From positions 4,098,464 through 4,162,463 of the forward strand of contig NZ_KE386569.1 of the NCBI RefSeq assembly GCF_000427625.1: a stretch of 64,000 bases of DNA, in the 5' to 3' direction. Below the pieces are notes generated by a model. That model was not told the DNA's origin. It searched no databases and was given only the letters and a program-made list of their open reading frames with translations. A program made the position numbers and the translations under genes. Source of the stretch: Methylobacter luteus IMV-B-3098 (GTDB taxonomy: Bacteria; Pseudomonadota; Gammaproteobacteria; Methylococcales; Methylomonadaceae). The stretch's first letter is position 1; each line of letters opens with the position of its first letter. Shown here piece after piece: positions 57,151 to 64,000 of this stretch.

Positions 57151-57990
57151 GAGCCTGTTCAATATCTGCTGAGTATGATAGATAATGAGGGCATGAGAAA
57201 AGTGTACCCCAGCGACATCAGTCGCGAACAATTTGAACCGATCAGAGCTCTGCTAGAAAATGCTCGCAAGAAAACCCGACCTCGTACAGTGGACTTGTAT
57301 GAAGTGTTCTGTGCCATTCTGTACTTGCTGAAGAGCGGCTGCCAGTGGCGCATGCTGCCGAGCGACTTTCCGAAATGGCGCACGGTCCATCATTATTTTT
57401 CGTTATGGAGCGAGAAACCTGAAGGTGGAACCAGCCTGCTGGAGCAGGCATTAAAAAAATCAGGTTGGCGAGGCCCGTACCAGACAGGGGCGCAACGCCA
57501 GGACGAGTTTCTGCATCGTTGATGCACAGAGTGTCAAAAACACCGACTGCGCACGCAGCAAAGGTTATGATGCCGGCAAAAAGGTTTCAGGTATCAAGCG
57601 ACATATTTTTGTCGACACGCAAGGGTTACCCCATGCAATTGCCATCACCACGGCGGACGTCAGTGATCGCCAAGGGGCGCTAAAAACCATTGAACAGAAC
57701 TGGAAAGACTTAACTGAGGTCACTTCGCTGCTGGTCGATGGCGGCTATAGTGGCCAACCCTTCGCCGAAGCTGTTCAGAGTCTGCTTGGCGCTTCGGTGC
57801 AGGTGGCCAAACGCCATGAGCTTCATACCTTCGCTGTCATTCCGCAACGCTGGGTAGTAGAGCGTTCGTTTGCCTGGCTGGAGAAGTGCCGAAGATTATG
57901 GAAGAACACTGAGCGCTTGCTCAATACCAGCTTACAGTTCGTTAATCTGGCCTTCCTGGCGCTGTTGCTACGGAGATATTGAACAAGCTC
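57151..57990 (+). mobile_element. IS5-family (IS427-like) insertion sequence
   Basis: About 840 bases. Terminal repeats GAGCCTGTTCAATATCT (57151) and the complement of AGATATTGAACAAGCTC at the right end differ at one position. Flanking TTA occurs on both sides (57148-57150 and 57991-57993), a 3-base target duplication. Contains a transposase in two reading frames. Confidence 0.9.
57175..57982 (+). CDS. IS5-family transposase in two frames
   Basis: Frame 1 (57175-57522) has MIDNEGMRKVYPSDISREQF and the DDE leader (LLKSGCQWRMLPSDFPKW). The rest of the transposase, RQGRNARTSFCIVDAQSV to the C-terminal NLAFLALLLRRY, is in the +1 frame and ends at 57982. The switch can occur at the AAAAAAA run near 57452 within LEQALKK. 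The DDE residues lie in VDAQSV, LLVDGGYSG and the RWVVERSFAWLEKCRR signature. A +1 (or -2) shift is required: programmed or a disabling indel cannot be told apart. Confidence 0.82.
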
Positions 57991-58323
57991 TTAGGATCAG
58001 GAAAACCTTCAGCTCGATTTGAACATAATGGCCTTGTTTATTTAACTCTTATCCAACCGCAGGCTGAGCGATTTGTCACTTTTCAAAGTAGGCGCCGGCA
58101 AAGCGGCACATAGCGAGCTGTTGGTCGCCGTTAGGCTTGGAGACGTTTCATGAATCCATTATTTCACAGGTTTTAAATCTTGCGGGCGGCCACTTAGCGT
58201 GGCCGCGCTATCCTTCCCCGTCCTGAACGACGGGGTTTGCCGTGTATTCAGATCAACTTAGTGACATCACAAGTACAAAAGATATATACTTATGGAATAT
58301 ATCATTTAACAGGAGGCAACATC
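57991..58323. other. Sequence after the IS, with IS200/IS605-type hairpin
   Basis: No gene. The hairpin at 58216-58235 is described separately. The vapB ribosome site AGGAGG is at 58309-58317. Confidence 0.5.
58216..58235. repeat. Hairpin resembling an IS200/IS605 end
   Basis: CCCCGTC-CTGAAC-GACGGGG, a short perfect stem of the type found at IS200/IS605-element ends. No tnpA or tnpB gene is near. Confidence 0.5.
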
Positions 58324-58563
58324 ATGCATACTGCAAAACTATTTCAAAACGGCCGCTCACAAGCCGTGCGCCTGCCTAAAGAATTTAGAATAAAAGGTAA
58401 AGAAGTCAAAATTTCCAAACAAGGTAATAAAATCATTTTAGAGCCTATAGAAGCCTCTTGGGACGAATGGTTTGCAGCGATCAACCAATTCTCAGATGAC
58501 TTTATGCCGAACGGACGCGAACAGCCCGAAACTCAGGAACGCGATTGGAGCGGGTTTGAGTGA
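58324..58563 (+). CDS. vapB: VapB-type antitoxin
   Basis: 79 residues from ATG 58324, with GGAGGC just upstream. HTAKLFQNGRSQAVRLPKEFRIKG is a SpoVT-AbrB DNA-binding fold as in VapB, and the acidic, Trp-containing C-terminus (RDWSGFE) is the toxin-binding tail. Stop overlaps the toxin start. Confidence 0.9.
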   Translation: MHTAKLFQNGRSQAVRLPKEFRIKGKEVKISKQGNKIILEPIEASWDEWFAAINQFSDDFMPNGREQPETQERDWSGFE

Positions 58564-58964
58564 AAGCCTACTTGCTGGATACAAATATTTGTATCTATTT
58601 AATCAAGAAACATCCACCGGAAGTTTTGAAACGCTTTCAAGAAATTCAAATCCAGCAATTGCATATTCCTACCATTACTGTCTTTGAGTTGTATTATGGC
58701 ATTGAAAAAAATAACTCCCATAAACGTAATTTAAAAGCACTGGAAAATTTCATCTCCCCGTTAACCGTCGTGGATTTTAGTTTAGAGGCGGCGAAAAAAG
58801 CCGCGTATATTCGTGCAACGCTCCAGAAACAAGGCAACTCTATAGGGGCTTATGATATTCAAATTGCAGCCATTGCTTTGTCCTTAAATATGACGTTACT
58901 CACCAATAATACCTCTGAATTTGAGCGGGTTGAGGGCTTAAAACTGGAGAACTGGGTGAATTGA
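58560..58964 (+). CDS. vapC: VapC PIN-domain toxin
   Basis: 134 residues with a GTG start inside the antitoxin stop (GTGA). PIN motifs: LLDTNICIYLI (first Asp), TVFELYYGIEK (Glu), YDIQIAAIALSLNMTLLTNN (third Asp). VapC cleaves RNA, usually initiator tRNA or rRNA, when free of VapB. The pair lies between IS remains and two hairpins and may be recently acquired. Confidence 0.92.
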   Translation: MKAYLLDTNICIYLIKKHPPEVLKRFQEIQIQQLHIPTITVFELYYGIEKNNSHKRNLKALENFISPLTVVDFSLEAAKKAAYIRATLQKQGNSIGAYDIQIAAIALSLNMTLLTNNTSEFERVEGLKLENWVN

Positions 58965-58986
58965 CCAGGCTGTATAAGGACTTAAC

Positions 58987-59010
58987 ACCCACCCGCTCAA
59001 GCGGGTGGGT
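58987..59010 (+). terminator. Strong hairpin after vapBC
   Basis: ACCCACCCGC-TCAA-GCGGGTGGGT, a perfect 10-bp stem, 22 bases after the vapC stop. Lacks a U-tract; may also be a mobile-element end because it truncates the transposase remnant next to it. Confidence 0.6.
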
Positions 59011-59131
59011 TCGAACGGCAGATAAAGTCCGGGCTGACACTGTATTGTAAAGCCACGGCCCGCACGGTGTTGCCTGCTTCAACGACCTCGGCTACACGTC
59101 TGCCCAAGTCTTCTGAAGAAGACTTGGGCAT
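58997..59131 (-). pseudogene. Truncated N-terminus of an IS630-family transposase
   Basis: Minus strand from ATG 59131 reads MPKSSSEDLGRRVAEVVEAG then VALQYSVSPDFI, the helix-turn-helix start of an IS630-type transposase. It breaks off at the hairpin 58987-59010 after 44 codons. Confidence 0.7.
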
Positions 59132-59625
59132 GGTGGGATCTGACTCATGTTGCCTCACACGAGGTTAGTTCATAACACGTTTTTATTTGACCGATAATTG
59201 CTCTAGTAACAGGGCGAATTACAAATTTCGTTAGCCGCATAGTTTAAAAACTAGTTTGTTTTGAGAATACCAGGCAACTTCACTGCATCATCAGCATTTC
59301 CCCATTATTCACTGAAGAACGCTGTAAAACCTCGGGTTCAGGCTGTTTTATGAAGAACAGCCTGAACTTGCGCAATCTTAATTTAAGTGTCTGAAATAAC
59401 AAGAGACTTTATATGTGTTCTTAATTAATTTTTCAGATTTGAGTGTTTTTTCAGATTGCTTCTATGGATATTTTAGGTTAGCTTGATTGAGACTACAGTC
59501 GAGATTGAGCTGATGATTTCACCGACGCAGTATCCGGTTTAATTCCGCCAGCCGATAGTCCATCTGTGCCCATCAAAAATTAACGCAACAGAACCTATAA
59601 AAACCTTAATAAAAGAGGTGTGATA
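59132..59625. other. Intergenic region before the exported hydrolase
   Basis: No gene supported; AT-rich. An inverted repeat AACCTCGGGTTCAGGCTGTT / AACAGCCTGAAC near 59330-59370 may end leftward or rightward transcripts. Confidence 0.4.
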
Positions 59626-61674
59626 ATGATTCTTAAATATATTCATCGGTGGTCTACTGTGTTGTTACTTGTTCCAGGAATGGTTATGGCAAACCAAATC
59701 GCAAACAAGAAGCCGCCAATTATTGACTGGCAAGCGTGTTTTCGAGAATCCGGCCTCCCATTTTTTTGTGGGTCTGCCGATGTACCTCTCGACTATAATG
59801 CGCCTGACGGGGAAAAACTAAACCTCGCCCTGATTAAATTGCCAGCAACCATACATGAAAGAAAAAAGCCTGGAAGAAAAATTGGATCGCTTTTCTTCAA
59901 CCCCGGAGGGCCTGGTAATTCGGGAGTCGACTTCGTGCTCGGCATTGGCCAATTTCTTCCGACAGAAATCCGCACATACTTCGACGTCATCGGCTTCGAT
60001 CCTAGAGGGACATCTCGCAGCAGTCCTCTCCTGTGCTTTGATGGTCCAGTTAACGTGGGTCCAATTATCGTGCCGCAGTTCTTTTTCCCCCGTAATCCTG
60101 ACGAAGACGCCTCGAAGGAAAAATTCGATAGAAATCTGGCCATGGCATGCAAATATAACGGGGGCAGTGTGCTTAATCATATGTCAACCGCTAATGTTGC
60201 GCGAGATCTCGATTTCCTCCGTCAGGCAGTTGGCGATAGCAAACTAAATTATGTGGGCTACAGCCATGGGAGCTTTCTCGGCGTCACTTATGCGAACCTA
60301 TTCCCTAACAAGATCCGGGCCATGGTTCTGGATGGCATTGTTGATCCCATAGCCTACACGACCGGTGTCGGCGACGAGGGATCTACGCTACCAGTTACCA
60401 CGAGATTCCACATAGATGAAGGGTCGCAGGCGACGCTGAATGAATTTTTCCGACTTTGCGATCAAGCGAGTTTAGATCAGTGTCCCTTCGGCAATGATGC
60501 GGCCAGCAAGTTTGATTTCATGGTCGATCATCTGCGAGCGGTTCCTGTGCATCTGTTCGATCCGACCATCGGTCCTTTTGACCTTACCTATGACCAGTTC
60601 ATTGCAACGGTTTTCAGCGTAATGGCGAATTCATCGGGATGGCCACTGCTTGCTATTGTCTTGAATGAAATTCACGCCGCTATCATTGACGGTTCGGAAG
60701 ACGCAGCCGAGAGGGCGGGAACGGCATTTGTCGCTTTAGCTACCGCCATGGGTGGCGTAACTAGTCCCGGTGATCTGACACGCACCGCACAGCAATTCGC
60801 GTCCATGTGTACCGATACCAATAATCCTGATAATCACGCGGCCTGGTCCTTGGCGGGAGAAGCGGCCGATATAAATGTTGGGGTATTTGGGCGCATCGGG
60901 GCCTGGCAATCCAGCCCTTGTGCAGTTTGGCAGGGTAACGATCCAGATCGCTATCTCGGCCCGTTTACTCAAAAGACCTCAAAGCCGATACTCCTTGTTG
61001 CAAACCGTTTCGACCCCTTAACACCGTATGAAGGAGCCCTGCAAACACACAGCCTCCTGCCCAATTCAGCCCTTCTGACCCTCGAAGGTTGGGGACATAC
61101 GTCACTGCTTCTCTCGACCTGCGTGGACCAGGCTGTGTCTCGCTATCTGCTCACCTCCAAAGTTGCCAGCCCTGAAGCTAGCTGCCAGCAAGATGTAGTA
61201 CCTTTCGCCGACGCATTGTCGGAACCGATATCCTCCGGCGAAACATCTCCTAAAGAAACATCTCCTAAAAATGACAAAGTGGATGCAAAGCGGGAGAAGA
61301 TGCAAATCCGTGGACAGGCCCTGCACAAACAGAAGTTAAATCCCAGCGGAACATTTGAAGCACCTTCTGTTTCCGCTACTTATGATCCTGCTACGGGCAC
61401 AGCAATTATTCCGGCAGTGCAGGTTGGTGATAAGGTTGAGTTTTCCAATGTCAAATTGGGGTTTAATCCCGGAGGAACACTGAGTGTTCTTTCTTCTGAA
61501 GCGCCTCAGGCTCCCGTTGCGGCGGCTAGCGCCACCTATGATCCCGTTACCGGCATGGCGACTATTCCAGAGGTGCTGGTTAAGGGTAGAGTTGAGTTTG
61601 TAAATGTTAAATTGAAGGCCAATCCGGATGGAACATTCAGCGTTCTTGCTGCTGAGAAACCGCCTGTTTCCTAG
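59626..61674 (+). CDS. Exported alpha/beta-hydrolase (TAP-like) with C-terminal repeats
   Basis: 682 residues from ATG 59626 (AGAGGTG upstream). A signal peptide ends near MAN. Ser213 in GYSHGSFLG is the nucleophile; NRFDPLTPYEGA (Asp) and GWGHTSLLL (His) complete the triad, as in tripeptidyl/TAP-like peptidases. After a Pro/Ser/Thr- and Lys-rich linker (about 555-590), two imperfect repeats of about 47 residues follow: ATYDPATGTAIIPAVQV... and ATYDPVTGMATIPEVLV..., each with VEFxNVKL and NPxGTxSVL. The stop TAG at 61672 interrupts the array; a third repeat continues in the same frame behind it. Confidence 0.85.
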   Translation: MILKYIHRWSTVLLLVPGMVMANQIANKKPPIIDWQACFRESGLPFFCGSADVPLDYNAPDGEKLNLALIKLPATIHERKKPGRKIGSLFFNPGGPGNSGVDFVLGIGQFLPTEIRTYFDVIGFDPRGTSRSSPLLCFDGPVNVGPIIVPQFFFPRNPDEDASKEKFDRNLAMACKYNGGSVLNHMSTANVARDLDFLRQAVGDSKLNYVGYSHGSFLGVTYANLFPNKIRAMVLDGIVDPIAYTTGVGDEGSTLPVTTRFHIDEGSQATLNEFFRLCDQASLDQCPFGNDAASKFDFMVDHLRAVPVHLFDPTIGPFDLTYDQFIATVFSVMANSSGWPLLAIVLNEIHAAIIDGSEDAAERAGTAFVALATAMGGVTSPGDLTRTAQQFASMCTDTNNPDNHAAWSLAGEAADINVGVFGRIGAWQSSPCAVWQGNDPDRYLGPFTQKTSKPILLVANRFDPLTPYEGALQTHSLLPNSALLTLEGWGHTSLLLSTCVDQAVSRYLLTSKVASPEASCQQDVVPFADALSEPISSGETSPKETSPKNDKVDAKREKMQIRGQALHKQKLNPSGTFEAPSVSATYDPATGTAIIPAVQVGDKVEFSNVKLGFNPGGTLSVLSSEAPQAPVAAASATYDPVTGMATIPEVLVKGRVEFVNVKLKANPDGTFSVLAAEKPPVS

Positions 61675-61809
61675 ACTTTCACTGCTTATGATCCCGCTAC
61701 GGGCACAGTGACTATTCCAGCGATGCAGATTAATGATAAGGCTGAGTACACGAATAGAAATGGACCCAAAAATCAGACGGTAGTAAGTGATAAAACGGCT
61801 CTATGGTGA
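61675..61809 (+). pseudogene. Third hydrolase repeat cut off by an in-frame amber codon
   Basis: The 44 codons after TAG read TFTAYDPATGTVTIPAMQIN and onward to DKAEYTNRNG, in the same frame as the hydrolase, ending with TGA at 61809. This is a repeat unit like the two upstream of the stop, with the VEF position drifted. A single base change (for example CAG to TAG) would explain it. Confidence 0.75.
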
Positions 61810-61833
61810 TTTCAACGTATGAGGAAAAAAACC

Positions 61834-61896
61834 ATGAGCAAGAAAAGAAGAAGTCACTCACTGCAGTTCAAAGCCAAGGCGGCCAACCACCGCAAG
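61834..61896 (+). pseudogene. Fragment of an IS3-family orfA
   Basis: ATG 61834 opens MSKKRRSHSLQFKAKAA, the usual start of IS3-type OrfA, and loses similarity after about 20 residues. The rest to 62231 is unrecognised sequence with a GGGGGC/GCCCCC inverted repeat near 62035-62055. Confidence 0.5.
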
Positions 61897-62231
61897 CTGC
61901 GGCAGTCAAATGCTGCCGTGGCGAGCGTTGTTGGAAAAGACAGAGTCAAACTCCGTCAGGTGTGAATCAAGAAGACGAGTGTGAGTGAACCGCTGATGAC
62001 GCATCGAAACATACTCCCTCGGCATCAAAACCGGGGGCCTGATTTCTGCCCCCGACGAAGATTGGGGATGCCTGCTGACTGCCCAACTGGTGTTCGGCAT
62101 GAAGGTGGCGTGACCTTGATTCAGGCTTTGGTAAGGAGAAACCTGTCGTCCCGATGCGAAGGGGATAGTGCGCAAGGCGCTGTCAATTTCACGAGCAAAC
62201 GAAAAACTTTACAAGATAGCATGAGAAAATA

Positions 62232-63188
62232 ATGAATAATCAACCGTTTATTTTCAATCAGCTGCATATAGAAGTAGCGCGTAACGCTTCTGATGACTTC
62301 AATTTGTTTCATGACAAGTACAAATGGCTACAAATTGTGCATAACCCGTTCAAAGGCCCTATCGTGTTGGGTTTTCAACTCAATACCCTCATCGAATATC
62401 AAATGGGCCTTTATCGAAAAATGCATCATGAAAACAAAGTGATTGCCGAGAACAATTTGCGTTTCAGTAACTATCAAATCACTTTTGTTAACGCCGTCCG
62501 CCCTCGGGTACCAGTCTATCTGGATATTAAAAAAACACTGATTAACACTATCCCCAGCCTGACGCTCGGTAATCGCATTGCTATGAAATCGGACGACAAA
62601 ACCGTGCTGCTGGGCTTTAAAAAAGAAACCCAGGCGCCGCTATTTTTAGCTGACACCAAACTTGACAGTCTGCCCGATCTTAATGAAGTTCCGGATTGCA
62701 CCATCGTTCCCGGCACTGATTATTTTCTTAAACGGAAATATCTGAACAACGGGGCGGTTAAAAACTTTCTGTCCGGGTCGTTCGCCGAGCAATCCGATTA
62801 TTTCGATGAGTTAAGGCATATTGCGCAGTACCCGGAGATATTTCCTTGCAGCCTGAGCTCCGGTGCCTTGCTGGAAAAAGCGCAATTAGAAAATCATGAC
62901 TTTAAACTCAATCCTATGGTTTATACGTCTCATGAGATTTCAGTGGATCGGCACTATTTAAGCTCGATTAGAAATAATGAAAAGCTGCATATTCTGGTGG
63001 ATCAACGCCCGGAATCAAGGAACAATACCTTAAACCAGACCAATATCATGCGACGGACCTATAATTGTTACGGGTTGTTACAAAACAATGACGTCTTATT
63101 CAGAATCACGTTGAACCTTGTTTCGTTAAAAGACATACTCAAAAATCTTTCTGACCAGGGAGTAAACAGAAACTCCCGGAATTTTTGA
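62232..63188 (+). CDS. MaoC/hotdog-like protein, two-domain
   Basis: 318 residues, no signal. ASDDFNLFHDKYKW with NPFKGPIVLGFQL follows the DxNxxHxDxxxA...GxxxHG pattern of MaoC-like (R)-enoyl hydratases, in the first half. The second half (about 200-300) repeats beta-rich features (YTSHEISVDRHYL, LFRITLNLVSL), as in double-hotdog fatty-acid-type enzymes. The hydratase His-Asp pair is only partly conserved, so acyl binding without hydration is possible. Confidence 0.6.
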   Translation: MNNQPFIFNQLHIEVARNASDDFNLFHDKYKWLQIVHNPFKGPIVLGFQLNTLIEYQMGLYRKMHHENKVIAENNLRFSNYQITFVNAVRPRVPVYLDIKKTLINTIPSLTLGNRIAMKSDDKTVLLGFKKETQAPLFLADTKLDSLPDLNEVPDCTIVPGTDYFLKRKYLNNGAVKNFLSGSFAEQSDYFDELRHIAQYPEIFPCSLSSGALLEKAQLENHDFKLNPMVYTSHEISVDRHYLSSIRNNEKLHILVDQRPESRNNTLNQTNIMRRTYNCYGLLQNNDVLFRITLNLVSLKDILKNLSDQGVNRNSRNF

Positions 63189-63200
63189 AATCCGATTACC

Positions 63201-63330
63201 GGGCGTTGTTGAATAAATCAGGTTTTCAGCATTCCAGTCGTTTATATGAGCTTATCCTGGCTCTACTCTTCCAATCGATATCACTGCATGCCGTAAAACA
63301 TAACGAGAGCCGCAGCCATAAAATTAAAAA
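63201..63330 (-). mobile_element. Relic end of an IS5-family (IS903-like) element, inverted copy
   Basis: Begins GGGCGTTGTTGAATAAATCA and matches 18054-18192 in reverse orientation over about 130 bases. Confidence 0.65.
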
Positions 63331-63548
63331 ATCTCGTTATCGCAAGTAGTGGTTCCACCACACAAGAACGCAGTTTGTTCAGCCGCTGGCGACACACCGC
63401 GAGACCCCATATTCAAACCCTTGCTGACCAAGGTCGCATAAGGCGGCAGCGAAAAACAGGTTCTAACCCGCGAAGCTATGTTGATTCAACAGAATGACCC
63501 ATCCGGATCTGCCTGTGTCCATAAAAATCTAACTAACCTCAGTTCGGT

Positions 63549-64000
63549 TTAAGCATTCGAAATAAAAGGCAACCAATCGACATCGCGCAAATTGAGAGCC
63601 GGCTTTTTCTCCTGATAGGTATAGGCCACCAGACAAGCGATGATATTGGACAAATAGTTGCTCAAAGAACGATGCCGCGAGTGTTCAAGATCGCCAATAT
63701 TCTTGAGTTGATCATTGATCGTTTCAATGATGCTACGCTTGCGCAGCAAACATTTGTCAAACACATCCATCACTTGCGGCTTCATGTTTTTCTTCAGCGT
63801 AGTAATCAGCGTGACATTCTGATGGGCCAATAAGTCAGTTAACTTCCTGGAAATATAGCCCCGGTCGCCAAACAGCTTTCCCGTCAATGATTTCACCAGA
63901 TCGGGGACTGGTTTGCGATCATCGACATTGCCCGGTGTGATGCAAAATGACAGAATCTCGCCCTGGTCATTGACGATCAGATGCAATTTGAAGCCATAAA
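63549..64000 (-). CDS. IS982-family transposase, partial (5' end beyond window)
   Basis: 150 codons visible, ending FISNA at 63549; the frame is open to the right edge (FKLHLIVNDQGEI at its start). GKLFGDRGYISRKL and CLLRKRSIIETINDQLKN are the DDE-core segments of IS982. Left terminal repeat was not identified with confidence. Confidence 0.85.
   Translation of the reverse strand, partial: YGFKLHLIVNDQGEILSFCITPGNVDDRKPVPDLVKSLTGKLFGDRGYISRKLTDLLAHQNVTLITTLKKNMKPQVMDVFDKCLLRKRSIIETINDQLKNIGDLEHSRHRSLSNYLSNIIACLVAYTYQEKKPALNLRDVDWLPFISNA

Overview
The window looks like the genome of a gammaproteobacterial diazotroph, most likely a methanotroph of the Methylococcales type. This rests on the left-hand genes (a NifF-type flavodoxin, an LRV iron-sulfur protein, a PCP_red mini-protein, and sigma54/NifA-type promoters), on bacteriohemerythrin, and on a homologue of a methanopterin-pathway enzyme. 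No ribosomal, tRNA or methane-oxidation gene is present, so the taxonomic placement is inference. Several regions are scarred by decayed insertion sequences.

Layout. 1-9.8 kb: a periplasmic molybdenum hydroxylase subunit, bacteriohemerythrin, an AlkB-like oxygenase, nitrogen-fixation accessory genes (3.9-6.9 kb), then a three-gene minus-strand set with an amine-oxidase-like flavoprotein. 10.4-12.4 kb: a plasmid-type replication module, a TrfA-like initiator followed by about 16 copies of a 17-bp iteron in both orientations, DnaA-box-like sites and an AT-rich tract. 12.6-18 kb: periplasmic or secreted proteins (a large exported protein with its lipoprotein partner, a retropepsin-like protease, an exported 2H phosphoesterase) and IS relics.

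18.2-47.9 kb: the most unusual part, an apparent biosynthetic gene cluster in two rightward operons separated by two secreted leftward paralogues. Operon 1 encodes a di-haem cytochrome, a small TPR-like protein, an alkylmalate/homocitrate-synthase-like enzyme, aconitase-type large and small subunits, and a periplasmic-binding-protein fold that lacks a signal peptide; the last four genes overlap as ATGA pairs or nearly so. Operon 2 has 13 close-packed genes: a GHMP-family enzyme resembling beta-RFAP synthase and the C-nucleoside synthases, an acyl carrier protein, a thymidylate-kinase-like enzyme, a UbiA-like membrane enzyme, an NAD-dependent reductase/epimerase, a nucleotidyltransferase, a rifampin-phosphotransferase-like dikinase, a fatty acyl-AMP ligase, an HD protein, LuxE-like and LuxC-like enzymes, a methyltransferase and a cytochrome P450. 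A second P450 and a secreted protein lie convergently at the end. The mix suggests a lipid-, prenyl- or aldehyde-containing product attached to a ribose or carbocyclic unit. The product is not recognised.

A conserved block carrying a CRP-like dyad (TGTGT-N6-TCACA, overlapped by ACACA-N5-TGTGT) occurs three times in the same orientation: before operon 1, directly before operon 2, and at the right boundary. A Crp/Fnr regulator with an intact cyclic-nucleotide cassette and the Arg-Glu pair of the CRP recognition helix follows at 48.4 kb, and a CHASE2-cyclase is at 53.6 kb. A cyclic-nucleotide-controlled cluster is therefore a testable model.

49-64 kb: a FecR-TPR-beta-barrel protein with a small cysteine-rich partner and the CHASE2 cyclase, a secreted beta-helix protein, an IS5-family insertion with a 3-bp target duplication, a vapBC toxin-antitoxin pair between hairpins, an exported alpha/beta-hydrolase whose C-terminal repeat array is cut by an in-frame amber codon, a MaoC/hotdog-like protein and a partial IS982 transposase. 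Two inverted relics of the same IS5-type element end (18.19 kb and 63.20 kb) bracket the 45 kb containing the cluster.
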